Assembly: GCA_023678885.1 (NCBI GenBank)
Contig: CM043013.1
Location: 17,206,791-17,270,790 of the forward strand
Reading direction: 5' to 3'
Length of the DNA stretch: 64,000 nucleotides
Source of the DNA: Pogostemon cablin
Taxonomy: Eukaryota > Streptophyta > Magnoliopsida > Lamiales > Lamiaceae
Positions 24,233-35,889 of this stretch are shown here, one piece after another (position 1 is the stretch's first letter; every line of letters begins with the position of its first letter). A program made the translations under genes and the position numbers. The notes under the pieces are model-generated. The model was not told the DNA's origin. It worked only from the letters and a program-made list of their open reading frames with translations, and searched no databases.

Positions 24233-24826
24233 ATGGATAAAGATCCGTGGATGCAATTCGGATTCAACTCTTCAAGCTCCGGAGAAAATTCAATGCCTCC
24301 AAATATGAATTTTCGTTCACTTGCCAACTTCTATTCTCAAAATTCAAAATTTTCAACTAATCCTCTGATAAGTTTTCCGAATAATTATCCACCCCAAAAA
24401 TTTTCAGCTAATTTTTCAAATTTACTAGATAGTCTCCCTCAACTCAATTCTTTTAATTCCTATGGCGCACCATTTTATATGTATCCAAATTCTTATATGT
24501 CTCCTCATCCTCAATACGGATTTCGTCCGCCAATTGGCACAAATATATTGGATATAGATAGAGACATAGACTCTGCATCTCCGAACTCTCAGCGTTCGTC
24601 TTTCTCGTCTCAATTCTCTCCAACCGTACTGGAGCGAGTAAATCTCGCTGCAGACTTTGAGGAAGCCGAAGATCCACCAAAGGCTCTGAATACTAAAAGG
24701 AATCTTTATTCTTTTGATGAAAATACTCTTCTCCCTAGATGTTGGCTTGATATTAGTACGGACCCCATTGTCGGAAATGCTTTTCATTCTCTCAAACATG
24801 TCTTCTTCTTCTTCTTCTTCTTCTGA
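24233..24826 (+). pseudogene. PIF/Harbinger ORF1 (Myb/SANT-type accessory protein), truncated
   Basis: The N-terminal 150 residues are Ser/Asn/Pro-rich and disordered (DPWMQFGFNSSSSGENS...). The end has RCWLDISTDPIVGN, which resembles the W-x-N/D-I-S-x-D-P-I-V-G-N block opening the trihelix/Myb-like domain of ORF1 proteins, partners of the transposase in DNA binding. The domain stops abruptly and runs into a (TTC)n stretch read as poly-Phe, so most of the DNA-binding domain is lost. A starting ATG follows an A-rich leader. Confidence 0.7.
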
Positions 24827-26051
24827 AAATGATAGTTGTCTTGAGTACATGTTTGATAACACGATAGAGGAAGAAATAATGTCGGTTCTTAAAAAAAATA
24901 TGAGTTACGCGGCGGTGCTGGATCTTCTGCTAGTGGTGCCAGAAAGTAAAGAACGTACGTAGATCGAAATCGTGAAGCGGGGCACGCAAGACTCTATTGC
25001 GACTACTTCTCTGAAGATCCGATATACGGAAGCGAGATGTTTTATCGTTGCTTCCGTATGTCAAGAGAGTTGTTCTTGCGCATAGTTGATGCACTGGAGT
25101 CCCACGATGAGTATTTTCGGTGGAGGGTAGATGCAGCTGGGAAAAAAGAATTCTCTCCACTACAAAATTGCACGATAGCCATTCGCCAATTGGCATATGG
25201 TGGACCTGCAGACTATTGGGATGAGTATCTATGTGTTTCCGAAACAACCGTTGTAGAATGTCTCTTTAATTTTTTGTTGGTGTGTGATCGAACTCTTTGG
25301 CGGATACTACTTGAGAAAGACTAATGCCCTTGATTGTCAAAAGTTATTACAAATGCACGAAGAAAGATACGGATTTCCTGGAATGCTGGGGAGCCTTGAT
25401 TGCATGCATTGGGAATGGAGGAACTGTCCGACAACTTGAAAAGGCCAATTCACCCGCGGTGACCATGGCGTTCCAACAATCATGCTCGAAGCGGTTGCCT
25501 CTGCACATTTATGGATATGGCATGCCTACTTTGGAGTAGCAGGATCCAACAACGACATAAATGTGCTCAACCAATCTCCGTTATTCACGGATACTCTGCA
25601 AGGACGCGCTCCATCTGTTAATTTCACAATCAATAGTAAGTAATATCATCAAGGTTATTATCTTACTGATGGAATTTATCCAGAATGGGCTGCTTTTGTG
25701 AAAAGCTTTCCATGTCCTCAAGATCCAAAGAGGCAGCATTTCAAACGACTGCAAGAGGCTGCTAGGAAGGATGTCGAACGAGCCTTTGGAGTGCTTCAAG
25801 CTCGTTGGACAATGGTTAGCGGTCCAACTCGTTTCTGGTATATGAATAACTTGAAGGATATAATGTTAACTTGCATTATATTGCACAACATGATAATCGA
25901 AAATGAAGGAAATGCAGCGATCGATTGGTCCGACGATCCAAATGTGGCCATTCCGTCTCCACGACTAAGTCAAGGATCAACTGGATCATTCAATGACTAC
26001 GTCAGGAGAGGCGTTCAACTACGAGATAAGCAGAAACATCTCCAGCTTTGA
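24798..26051 (+). pseudogene. PIF/Harbinger transposase (HARBI1/ALP1-like)
   Basis: It starts with ATG plus a poly-Ser stretch overlapping the (TTC)n in another frame. It has YVDRNREAGHARLY, then MFYRCFRMSRELFLRIVDAL, FSPLQNCTIAIRQLAYG, SLDCMHWEWRNCP, LEAVASAHLWIWHAYFG and AGSNNDINVLNQSPLF, GYYLTDGIYPEW, and RKDVERAFGVLQARW. These are the standard DDE transposase (DDE_Tnp_4) blocks of PIF elements; the D of SLDCMHW, the D of SNNDINV and the E of VERAFG fit the DDE set. Frame changes near 24930 and 25325-25370 and a stop at about 25639 make it inactive. A domesticated ALP1/HDP2-type gene is unlikely because intact transposon ends flank it. Confidence 0.9.
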
Positions 26052-26485
26052 CAAGATTTAATTGAGCATGTTTGGACTCAATCCGAAGAATAATTATCTA
26101 CACATTAAATTGATCGGATTGAAATTCACTTTGTTGTTTTCGAAAGTTTTACTTTTATATTTTAATGTGTCTTTTTAATTTGTATTTTTATGTTTTATGT
26201 AATTCAAAAAAATAAATAATATTTTTTTCATCTTTTATTTTATAAAATTTAAATAACTGGGATATAGTATAATTATGTATAATTTATTTGAAAATTAGAT
26301 ATATATAGTTGATAAATTAAATGAGAATAAAATGAAATTGAGGTGGGTCCTACAAAAAAATCTACTTTTTGGTTTTATTATTGGGAAAGGATTTTGTTCC
26401 GGAGGTAGGATTTTTTACTTTTGAGGTGGCGCTGATGTGGCAAAAAAAACTTGTTTTTTTATTCTAACCATTGGGGAAGGCCTTA

Positions 26486-27371
26486 AGCCCAAACCCAATA
26501 TCACAAAAAAGTGTGTACTTTTTGATTGGAATGAGAAAAAGAAAGAAAAACACTAGTATTAAATTTTTTATTCTACATTTGTTGTTTCATTGATATTTTA
26601 CGTTATAAATAAATTATACTTTATAAATGATATTAAATATTTGAAGTATGTGGTAAATTTTAGACATGAATTATATCACGGCATATGTAAATGGAATAAG
26701 TAATTCCTATTAGAAAATCAAGGCGGAAAAAAAAACCTGTAATCTCCGATATTCGTAATGACGTGTATACCCCTCGTACGCGGCAAGATGACTGTGCATG
26801 AAAGTCAATACACCAACATAGAAAACTGCATGGGTACACAACATTACATTATTAAAACTTTGAAAACACTTAATAATAATAAATCCACTTTATCTTAAAT
26901 TAATCCTAACATCCTTTGTATTCATGACACATCACACTTGTCTAATTACACATTACTCCACATTGCGTCTCTGGGATTTATAAAAACTAAACCCCATCTT
27001 GCAATTAAATACTCAATAGTACTAGCTACAAAAACAGCAGCTCTGCAGTAGTAATATGGATTACATTAACAATCATAACTTAAACAACAAATATGGGTCC
27101 ACTCAAAATCTCTCTAATACCATCAAGATCAGTGGTTGCTAATGAGTGTCATTAGTGGTTTTACCAGAAAAATAATAATTTTTTAAATTAATTACAAAAT
27201 GAAGCCAACTAGCTTGAGGGGGGAAGGTGAAGGAGAACTTCCTCTTTCACAGAATTTGAAGTGCCACCCCACAAAACCATCACTCTGTGTGTGTAGTTTT
27301 TGAGATAATGGTTTTGGAATACAACCCCCACCACCCCCCTCCCCCCATCCACCAACCCTACCATTTTTGTG
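26486..27371 (+). promoter_or_regulatory. Upstream region of the sucrose synthase gene
   Basis: There is no gene between the PIF element and SUS. A TTTATAAA word at about 26977 is a possible alternative TATA box. A C-rich tract (CCCCCACCACCCCCCTCCCCCC) lies at 27325-27347, about 30 bp upstream of the nearer TATA box. Which promoter is used cannot be told from sequence alone. Confidence 0.4.
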
Positions 27372-27378
27372 TATAAAT
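27372..27378 (+). promoter_or_regulatory. Probable TATA box of SUS
   Basis: TATAAAT is followed about 30 bp later by CTCCACCATCAAAACCCAC, a plausible start region. The leader then runs to a GT-AG intron before the ATG. Confidence 0.5.
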
Positions 27379-27509
27379 TAGGGCGTTCTTGGTTTCCATT
27401 CTCCACCATCAAAACCCACAACTCTTTCACCCTTTTGTTGCGTTTGTTTCATCACTTTTTCTCTTTCATTGAGCTCTGATTGGCTCTTTTTGCTCAGGTT
27501 TATTGTAAG

Positions 27510-28166
27510 GTGAGATAAAGAAAGTCTCCACATTTTTATTTTTCTTGCATTCTCTGTTTCTCTCTGTTTTTCTTACATATGTTAATGTCCATCAATTTTC
27601 TTGCGCTGTTTGGGAAGTTTGAAAAAGAAAACTTGGGGTTTTCTTGAATCCCATTTTTAGACTATTTTGAAGCCGCAACTTCTCTTTTTTAGGGGTTTTT
27701 GAGAATAGAAGATGATCAAGAAGTTGTATTTTTCAAGAAAATTTCTCACTGCTCTGTTTAGCTTCTGTAACTAGGTGGATTTTTAGCTCTGATCCGAAAG
27801 TTCAAAAAAGGGAATCAATATTTTTTGTTTGCACTTTACAATTTCGTAGCAATTTGGAAAACATCTAAATCGAATTTGGTAAATATCAGTCTTGATTTTG
27901 TTGGTTGTTGTTTGAGAAGATGAGTCAGACTTATTTTTGGTGTATTCTTTATTTTGAAAAAAGATTACTACGCCATCTAATTTTCTTGTTCTTCACGGTT
28001 CTCTTTCCTTATTCTGTGGTTGATTGAAGGAGCGGTTAGGTGTAATAAATTGTATCTATTAATGTATGTATATCTTCTAGAATAGACTGATCTATATATA
28101 TCATAGGTGGATCATTGACTATTAAATTCATACACCTTTCTTACTTCCACTTTGATTTTTCTTCAG
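27510..28166 (+). other. Leader intron in the SUS 5' UTR
   Basis: Donor AAG|GTGAGA and acceptor TTTTTCTTCAG|GTATTTGCG, ending 12 bp before the ATG. The 657-bp intron is T-rich. A long 5'-UTR intron is typical of plant SUS1-class genes and often raises expression; that effect is family knowledge, not shown here. Confidence 0.75.
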
Positions 28167-28178
28167 GTATTTGCGTCA

Positions 28179-31100
28179 ATGGCGGAACGTGTTCTCACTC
28201 GTGTTCACAGCCTGCGTGAGCGATTGGACGCCACGCTCGCTGCTCATCGCAATGAGATTCTACTCTTTCTTTCCAGGTAGACTCTGTGATTTACTTACAT
28301 ACATCTTTTTGTTTTTTAGTTGTCTGAATTAATCTGTGGCTGTTGTTTGTTGGCAGGATTGAAGCCCATGGAAAAGGGATTCTGAAACCCCACCAGCTTC
28401 TTGCTGAGTTCGAAGCAATCTGTGAAGCTGATAAACATAAACTCCAAGATCATGCTTTCAAGGAACTCCTCAAGAGCACACAGGTGAATTGAATTGAATT
28501 CATCATCCATCTATATATATATCTTGATTGATTGATCCATTACAGAGGATTTGGGTGAACTTATGTAGTGTTTGATCACTGATCATTTCGTGGTCGTGTA
28601 GGAGGCGATCGTGCTATATATATATATATATATATCTTGATTGATCCATTACAGAGGATGTGGATATACTTATGTAGTGTGTGATCACTGATCATTTCGT
28701 GTTTGTTTTCGTTGTGTAGGAGGCGATCGTGCTGCCTCCGTGGGTGGCATTGGCCATTCGCCTGCGCCCGGGCGTATGGGAGTACGTCCGGGTGAACGTC
28801 AACGCCCTCATCGTCGAGGAGCTCACCGTGTCCGAATACCTCCACTTCAAGGAGGATCTTGTGAATGGAACGTACGTGTTAACTGTAATCTTGTTTTAGT
28901 ATTACATTTAATGTTATGTTATGTGTGTGTGGTGTTGAATTGCTTATGTTTGGTTGCAGTTCTAATGGTAACTTTGTTCTTGAGCTGGATTTCGAGCCAT
29001 TCACAGCATCTTTCCCCAAACCAACTCTCACTAAGTCAATTGGCAATGGAGTTGAATTTCTCAACAGACATCTGTCTGCTAAGATGTTCCATGACAGGGA
29101 AAGCATGACTCCCCTGCTGGATTTCCTCCGAACGCACCACTACAACGGGACGACGATGATGCTGAACGACAGGGTTCGAAACCTCACTGCCCTGCAGAGT
29201 GTGCTGAGGAAGGCGGAGGAGTACCTGTCGATGCTCCCTCCCGATACCCCCTACGACGACTTTGAGCACAAGTTTCAGGAGATCGGGTTGGAGAGGGGTT
29301 GGGGCGACAGAGCAGTTCGAGTATCTGAGATGATCTCGATGCTACTCGACCTGCTCGAGGCCCCTGATTCCTGCACTCTGGAGAAGTTCCTTGGCAGAAT
29401 TCCTATGGTGTTCAATGTTGTCATCCTCTCTCCCCATGGCTACTTTGCTCAAGAAAATGTCTTGGGGTATCCTGATACTGGTGGCCAGGTTGGTTTGTAG
29501 TGGATAAGTCCCCTGTTTTCGAGCCGAACTCTGATTTTCTTGATTTTTGCAGGTTGTGTACATTTTGGATCAAGTTCCTGCTCTAGAGAGAGAGATGATC
29601 AAGAGGATCAAAGAGCAAGGACTTAATATCACACCAAGAATCCTCATTGTAAGCTCCTACTACATTAATCTTAGTAATGATGATGGAGATTTTTGTTTGA
29701 AATGCAATGATATGATCTTGTTAATGTACGTAGGTGACTCGACTGCTCCCTGATGCCGTTGGAACCACTTGTGGCCAACGATTAGAGAAGGTTTTCGGAG
29801 CCGAGCATTCGCATATCATTCGTGTTCCCTTTAGGACGGAGAAGGGAATAGTTCGTAAATGGATATCTCGATTTGAGGTTTGGCCATACATGGAGACCTT
29901 CACCGAGGTGAGATCATAAATGCACAGTTTGATTTGGTATCACTCATATCTTAAAACGTTTCATGAAACTCATTCTGTGAGACGATAATATACAAAACAC
30001 TTGCTCATTTAAGCATTGTTTCTTAGGATGTTGCGAAAGAACTTGCCTTAGAGTTGAAGGGTAAGCCGGATTTGATCATCGGAAACTATAGTGAGGGCAA
30101 TCTAGCAGCCTCTTTGTTGGCTCACAAGTTGGGAGTTACACAGGTTAGGGTTGTAGGTGAATGTGCTTTTGTTTGATGGTTTGTGGTAGTTTAGAGATGT
30201 TGATTTCTGATGTTTGTTTACAGTGTACCATAGCTCATGCCTTGGAGAAGACGAAGTATCCGGATTCGGACATTTACCTCAAGAATTTCGACGAAAAGTA
30301 TCACTTTTCGTGCCAGTTCACAGCCGATTTATACGCCATGAACCACACTGATTTCATCATCACCAGCACCTTTCAAGAGATTGCTGGAAGGTTGAATCTG
30401 ATCATTTTACTCTTTTATTGATTGATACTCCAATTTTTTAGGGTGTTAGCTAGGGAGGCTGAACTGTTTGTTTTGTTTGATTTTGTATCAGTAAGGACAC
30501 TGTTGGACAGTATGAGAGCCACCAGGCATTCACCATGCCCGGATTGTACCGTGTTGTCCATGGGATCGACGTGTTTGATCCCAAGTTCAACATTGTGTCT
30601 CCGGGTGCAGACATGAACCTCTACTTCCCTTACACGGAAAAGGAAAAGAGGCTCACGACTCTCCACCCGGAGATTGAGGACCTTCTGTTTAGCGATGTTG
30701 AAAACGAGGAGCATCTATGCGTGCTCAAGGACAAGAAGAAGCCGATTCTATTCACCATGGCGAGGTTGGACCGGGTGAAGAACTTAACAGGGCTCGTGGA
30801 GCTGTACGCCAAGAGTCCAAAGCTGAGAGAGCTGGCTAACCTGGTGGTGGTTGGTGGCGATCGGAGGAAAGAGTCGAAGGATCTGGAAGAACAGGCTGAG
30901 ATGAAGAAGATGTACAGCCTTATAGAGACATACAAGCTGAATGGGCAGCTAAGATGGATTTCATCACAGATGAATCGTGTGAGGAACGGTGAGCTGTACC
31001 GTTGCATTGCTGACACCGGTGGCGCCTTCGTGCAGCCTGCATTCTACGAGGCGTTCGGGTTGACAGTGGTGGAGGCCATGACTTGTGGATTGCCTACTTT

Positions 31101-31670
31101 TGCCACCCTCTACGGTGGGCCGGCTGAGATCATTGTCAATGGGAAGTCGGGCTTCCACATTGATCCCTACAATGGCGAACAGGTAGCTGAGACGCTTGTT
31201 AACTTCTTCGACAAGTGCAAGAAGGATCCTTCGTATTGGGGGACCATATCAGCTGGTGGTCTCAAACGTATCCAGGAGAAGTACGTAAACTTCCACGTTT
31301 CGCCTTACATAACATAAAAAACTATACCCTATAAATGATTTGTTTCATCTTTGGCCTTACATAGCATGAAAAACTATACCTTATAAATGACCAAAAGAGA
31401 CGTTTGTAGGTACACATGGCAGATTTATTCGGATAGGCTGTTGACGTTGGCGGGAGTTTACGGATTCTGGAAGTACGTATCGAAGCTCGATCGACAGGAG
31501 ATCAGACGCTACCTTGAGATGTTCTATGCTCTCAAGTTCCGTAAGTTGGTAAGTTATCGTTAAGAGTAAGTCTTGCGTGAGGGAGTTTCACTACTCGTTT
31601 TGGTATTGTGTTGTATAATATGGTTTTTAATGTGTTTCAGGCGGAAGCTGTTCCACTGGCTAAGGAGTGA
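28179..31670 (+). CDS. SUS1-like: Sucrose synthase, SUS1 type (UDP-glucose:fructose glucosyltransferase)
   Basis: It cleaves sucrose with UDP to UDP-glucose and fructose, reversibly, in the cytosol and at membranes, supplying starch and cell-wall synthesis. Exons: 28179-28276, 28357-28483, 28720-28871, 28960-29488, 29553-29648, 29734-29907, 30027-30143, 30224-30390, 30492-31280, 31410-31548, 31641-31670. They sum to 2418 nt, or 805 aa, the normal family length, with no stop or frameshift. The N-terminus MAERVLTRVHSLRERL has the conserved phosphorylation site Ser11. The sucrose-synthase domain contains NVLGYPDTGGQ and the GT4 glucosyltransferase domain contains FYEAFGLTVVEA, with the E-x7-E pair at 673 and 681. 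All introns are GT-AG. Intron 2 carries a tandem duplication that includes a second copy of its acceptor. The gene appears intact. Confidence 0.96.
28509..28733 (+). repeat. 118-bp tandem duplication across the intron 2 / exon 3 border of SUS
   Basis: The acceptor and first exon bases (GGAGGCGATCGTGCT) occur at 28601 and again at 28719, 118 bp apart. The preceding TTGATTGATCCATTACAGAGGAT and GATCACTGATCATTTCGTG are also doubled. Only the downstream copy continues into coding sequence; the upstream copy runs into a TA repeat. Confidence 0.9.
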
Positions 31671-31697
31671 ATGAAGTGAAGTTTGTAGAGTTGCTGA

Positions 31698-31703
31698 AAT
31701 AAA
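31698..31703 (+). terminator. Poly(A) signal of SUS
   Basis: AATAAA lies 28 bp after the stop codon. Confidence 0.5.
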
Positions 31704-32018
31704 AGAACGACTTTGAGATTGGTGGAGGACTAATGCGATTTTCTTCTGCTGTCTTTTATTTTTCAATTCATTGGGCATGAATTCTATGTTTATTCTATTT
31801 TCTCTTTATCGTTTGAAAATTGTATACTACTATTTTGATTGGTCTATGAACCACAATATCTGATGATTTTGATGTGAGTATAATAATAAATAAATGTCAA
31901 AGAATCACGTTTCTTCATAGTTTCTTATCAATCTTTTATAAATAGGATTTATAATTGCTTCTTATTGGTGATTTAAGACAGTTGAACAGTAGATGTTGTG
32001 CAAATAACGTCTAAATTT

Positions 32019-32060
<42 letters not shown>

Positions 32061-32791
32061 GGAAGTAGTTTCTTAAAATAGTTTTTGTAAAAATATGTCT
32101 CATAAGAACCAAAATGAATTGCAAATTTTAAAACACGTTGTTGTATTATTGATTGATTTCTATTTATTGTAATTAAATACTTGAAAATATTAATTAAAAT
32201 ATATATAAATACTCCTTAAATGATATATTTTGAATATTGTCTAATTTTTCTTAATATATATATTTTGAATATGAATGATAGTTATTTAGAAATTTAATTA
32301 TTATATATAATAAAAATAATAAAAGAAAAGTTGTGATCTATTTTATTATTTTTTCTTTATTATGTATCTTATATAATTTATATATAAAAATTATACAAAC
32401 TTAACTTTGATGTTAATCAACTCATAAGTATAAGAAGTTGAATTAATTTTTTTATTTTATTATTTTTATTTATATAGAAAAATAAAACATATACATAATT
32501 TAATATCTATTTATATTTCATCAAAAGTTATAAAAATATCACGTGCATTCACCCGCACGGACCAATATTTGTTTACCTAAATTCAATCCGAATACGTTTA
32601 TTAATAATCAAATTAGGCAATAATTTTATTAAAGGTAAATGAAAAGAGAGAATTTATAACTAATACAATTAGTTAATAAATTGAAATGGATGAATTTGTT
32701 ATGAATATGCATAGTAAACTTAAAAAAAAAATTATGTGATTTATTAATTGTAGATTTAAAAGTAATACATACATTAGAATATATATATATA
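31704..32791. other. Intergenic, AT-rich
   Basis: It contains a TA run at 32022-32056 and, near 32540, CGTGCATTCACCCGCACGG, a possible eroded Helitron hairpin. No gene. Confidence 0.5.
32022..32056. repeat. (TA)n microsatellite
   Basis: About 35 bp of TA. Confidence 0.95.
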
Positions 32792-32821
32792 CTAGTATAA
32801 TATCCGCGTGTTACGCGGGAT
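32792..32821 (-). mobile_element. Helitron 3' terminus (minus strand)
   Basis: On the minus strand: hairpin CCCGCGTAACACGCGG, spacer ATATTATA, CTAG, then T. It has the same layout as the terminus at 12972. The AT-rich DNA to its right (up to about 33.5 kb) may be the non-autonomous body; no 5' end was identified. Confidence 0.65.
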
Positions 32822-33137
32822 TAAAATATTTTATTTAATAAATACAAATAACATACACATACATAATATCTTTAATATTAACTCAATTTTTTTTTTTTTC
32901 CAGTGAACTACATTTATAACACCTCTATGTTTAATAAACCAAAAATAATTTACACTATTTGAGAGATGTATAAACAAATGGTGCTAACTATTTAGAAGCA
33001 GAGGAAATAAAAAAAAAAAAAAAACTAAAAATTCGCATGTAAATCAATTAAAATATTAAAAATATTTGTGTGAGATCATTTCACGAAATGACTTTTTATG
33101 AGATAGATAAAAATAATAATATTTTAATAAAAAATGA

Positions 33138-33205
33138 TACTCCCTCATTTCCGCTCTAATAATTAAACTTTATGTGTAATTTAATTAGGCGGAACGGAAG
33201 GAGTA
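33138..33205. mobile_element. 68-bp minimal Stowaway-like foldback
   Basis: It begins TACTCCCTCATTTCCGC and ends GCGGAACGGAAGGAGTA, which pair as arms around a short AT-rich loop. Confidence 0.65.
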
Positions 33206-33593
33206 CTCAATTAATGAAAAATGATAATAGTGCAGTAAATTATATTATGAATAATTTTTAGTATAAATATAAAATGATACTGTTCACTATTCATTTTTAA
33301 CCATGCATCTTCAACCTAGAGTACAATAATAACATTTTATTCAAGATTATTGTATTTATGGAACTGACAATTACAAATTTACAATCACGTTATATTGTTG
33401 ACGCAACAATTTTAACAGAAATTAATTTCTAAGATTTCTTTTAATAAAAACGAAAGCGGAAGAAACACTCAGAGACTTATCATGCATTTCTTCTTAAAAT
33501 AATGGTGCAACTGTTATTGTAACATAAACAATACACTAAGCAGTTGCAAACTCACAATTAACTGCATCATTCATCTCTTTGATTCGTACACCA

Positions 33594-35383
33594 ATGGATT
33601 CGAACAACTCTCATCTCTCCAAGAAACCCATCAAAACCCAGAGAAGAATCATCGCACTCTCTCTCTCTCTCACCTTCTCTGCAATTCTTGTCTCTTTACT
33701 ACTCAAGAACTCATCAAGAAACCCTTTACCACCTTCTCTCTCCTCCCCTCTCTCTCTCCCTCCATTCGTTACCAAAGCCTGTTCTGCAACTCTCTACTCA
33801 TCTCTCTGCCGTTCTACTTTCTCCACCTCCAACAACTTCACCACCTTCCTCACCATTCTCGACTTCGCCATCAACCGAACAGTTGGTCGTGTCGAGAATG
33901 CTCGGATGAGCCTAGCTGCTCATTTCGACAATCAAGATTTGAACACTCAGGAGAAGAATGCACTGCAAGATTGCATGGAACTGCTGGATCAAACTGTGTA
34001 CGAGCTCCAACAAGCCATGGATGAGTTGAGCTCTTTTCCTTCGATAACACGTTTAGCCACGTCGTATGGCAATATCAAGACCCTCCTGAGTGCAGCAATG
34101 ACGAATGAGAATACCTGCATCAATGGGTTTCTGGATTTGGATACTCGAAAAGGCAACGGTGAACATCTTCAGAATCTGCTGAGCCCGATTTCTCGAATGA
34201 TCAGCAATAGCCTGGCCCTGATACAGCACGTGGAGAAGAAAAGAGTTCAAGAAAGTATCAAGAAACCAAAGATGAAGATCACCAGAGGGCAGACTGGAAA
34301 GATACCCAAATACGCGAGGATTGTTCGTAGAAGGAAGAGGAGAGCAGCGATGAATACGAGGCCAAATGTGACTGTAGCATTGGATGGAAGTGGAAACTAC
34401 AGGATGATTGGAGAAGCTGTGGAAATGGCGCCAAATATGAGCAAGAACACTTATATTATCAAAATCAAAGCAGGGATATACAGAGAAAATGTGATGATTC
34501 CACGAGAGAAAACCAACATGTTGTTAATTGGAGACGGACTGAACTCGACAATCATCACAGGATCCAGGAATTTCATCGATGGTTTTTCCACCTTCGAATC
34601 TGCTACATTAAGTTTAGATTATGCATCTAACAAATAATAACAATGGATATCTTTCGAATCATAACTTGTTGAATCATGATGTTTTCAGCTGTGATGGGGG
34701 ATAGATTTTTGGCCAGGGACTTGACAGTAGAAAACACAGCACCTCCAGAGAAGCACCAAGCAGTGGCTCTGATGGTCACATCCAACGCCGCCTTCTCCCG
34801 TTGTGAGATCAAGTCCCATCAAGACACCCTCTATGCTCATTCCTTGCGTCAATTCTACCACACCTGTATAATCCAAGGAACGATCGATTTCATCTTTGGA
34901 AACGCTGCAGCTGTTTTCCAGAACTGCAGGATTCTGGTCAGAAAACCTATCCCGGGTCAAAGGAACACGATCACAGCTCAAGGGAGAGAAGATACGAATC
35001 AGAACACGGGTATAAGCCTGCAGAACTGCACAATAGATGCTGCAAATGAATTTAATCTCATAGAAAGAAGGAACTTTTCAACGTACCTGGGAAGGCCATG
35101 GAGGAACTACTCAAGGGTAATTGTAGTAAACAGCTATCTGGGTGATCTGATCCACCCTCGAGGATGGTTGGACTGGAAAGAGTGCAGCAGTGTGGATACA
35201 GTCGAGTACATGGAGTATATGAACTCAGGACCGGGTTCAGATACGAGACGCAGGATTAAGTGGGCAGGGTACAGGAATAACTGCAGTGAAGATGTGGTGA
35301 AGCAATTCAAAGTTGAGGAATTCTTGCATGGAGTAGATAACTGGCTTGAGTCCATTGTACTCCCACTGTTTCTTACCTCCTAA
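33594..35383 (+). CDS. Pectin methylesterase with N-terminal inhibitor domain (type I)
   Basis: It removes methyl groups from homogalacturonan in the cell wall. Exon 1 is 33594-34611 and exon 2 is 34689-35383; the join is A|CT in phase and the protein is 570 aa. The start ATG is the one giving MDSNNSHLSKK; a longer frame upstream begins at TTG and is not used. A membrane anchor or signal stretch at residues 23-41 (IIALSLSLTFSAILVSLLL) targets secretion. The PMEI domain (about 60-210) is followed by a very basic linker with RRRKRR, a likely subtilase processing site. The catalytic domain has GSGNYRMIGEA, Q363 in KHQAVAL, D385 in QDTLYAH, D406 in DFIFGN, and R475 and W477 in LGRPW, so all key residues are present. 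The single intron lies in the usual place for the family. Confidence 0.94.
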
Positions 35384-35889
35384 ATAAAATCTACTTATTA
35401 TTTCAATACCAACATGGAAAGAGGAAACTGCACAAAAATATCAGCATTATTCCGTAGATTGTACTACTCAGGCAGCTAGCACCTGGTAAATAGGAGAAAA
35501 TTAATTTGAATCAACCTGAAAATCAGATAATGACATGAAAGGATGTAATATAAATTTCTTTCATTTGATTCCCCAAATGTCTATATTACAATTTTACAAG
35601 GAAGAAATTCACCAAAAGAAGGAATCAAAAGACCTTTCTATATGATTTTATGACACCCATTCTGCTATTGCGGATGAACCGCAAGGGACTCCGCCTTCCA
35701 AAACTAGCTACTGATGGGTGTAAATTGAAAAGAAAATTTGGAAGTGAAATATAGACACAATACGAAGCAGCTTCCAGAGTATCACATTATCGGTGTTTCC
35801 ATGAAATTCAGCTCCATTTTCTTGTTCCCCAATTTGAGAGCAGGATATTTAAAGAGATATTACTTGTGAAAGAGGCAAGAAGAGAGAAT
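35384..35889. other. Convergent intergenic region
   Basis: It holds the 3' ends of the pectin methylesterase (plus) and the large minus-strand gene. AATAAA lies 1 bp after the former's stop codon, and a better-placed signal was not obvious. No other gene. Confidence 0.5.

Larger units (their letters stand above)
23609..26482 (+). mobile_element. PIF/Harbinger DNA transposon, full length, decayed
   Basis: The termini GGCCTCCCCTAATGG (left) and GGCCTTCCCCAATGG (complement of the right) are inverted repeats with two mismatches. TTA at 23606-23608 and 26483-26485 is the 3-bp target duplication that marks the PIF/Harbinger superfamily. The 2874-bp element contains the two usual genes in one direction, both damaged. 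Confidence 0.92.

Noticed and set aside
24425..24862. Minus-strand frames across the PIF ORF1
   Set aside because: They are antisense shadows of the Ser/Phe-rich ORF1 and the TTC repeat.
32530..32570. A fourth Helitron 3' end (CGTGCATTCACCCGCACGG)
   Set aside because: The hairpin is weak and no CTAG-T follows at the expected distance on either strand.
33579..33593. Longer N-terminus for the pectin methylesterase
   Set aside because: The upstream codon is TTG; the first in-frame ATG at 33594 gives a normal type-I protein.
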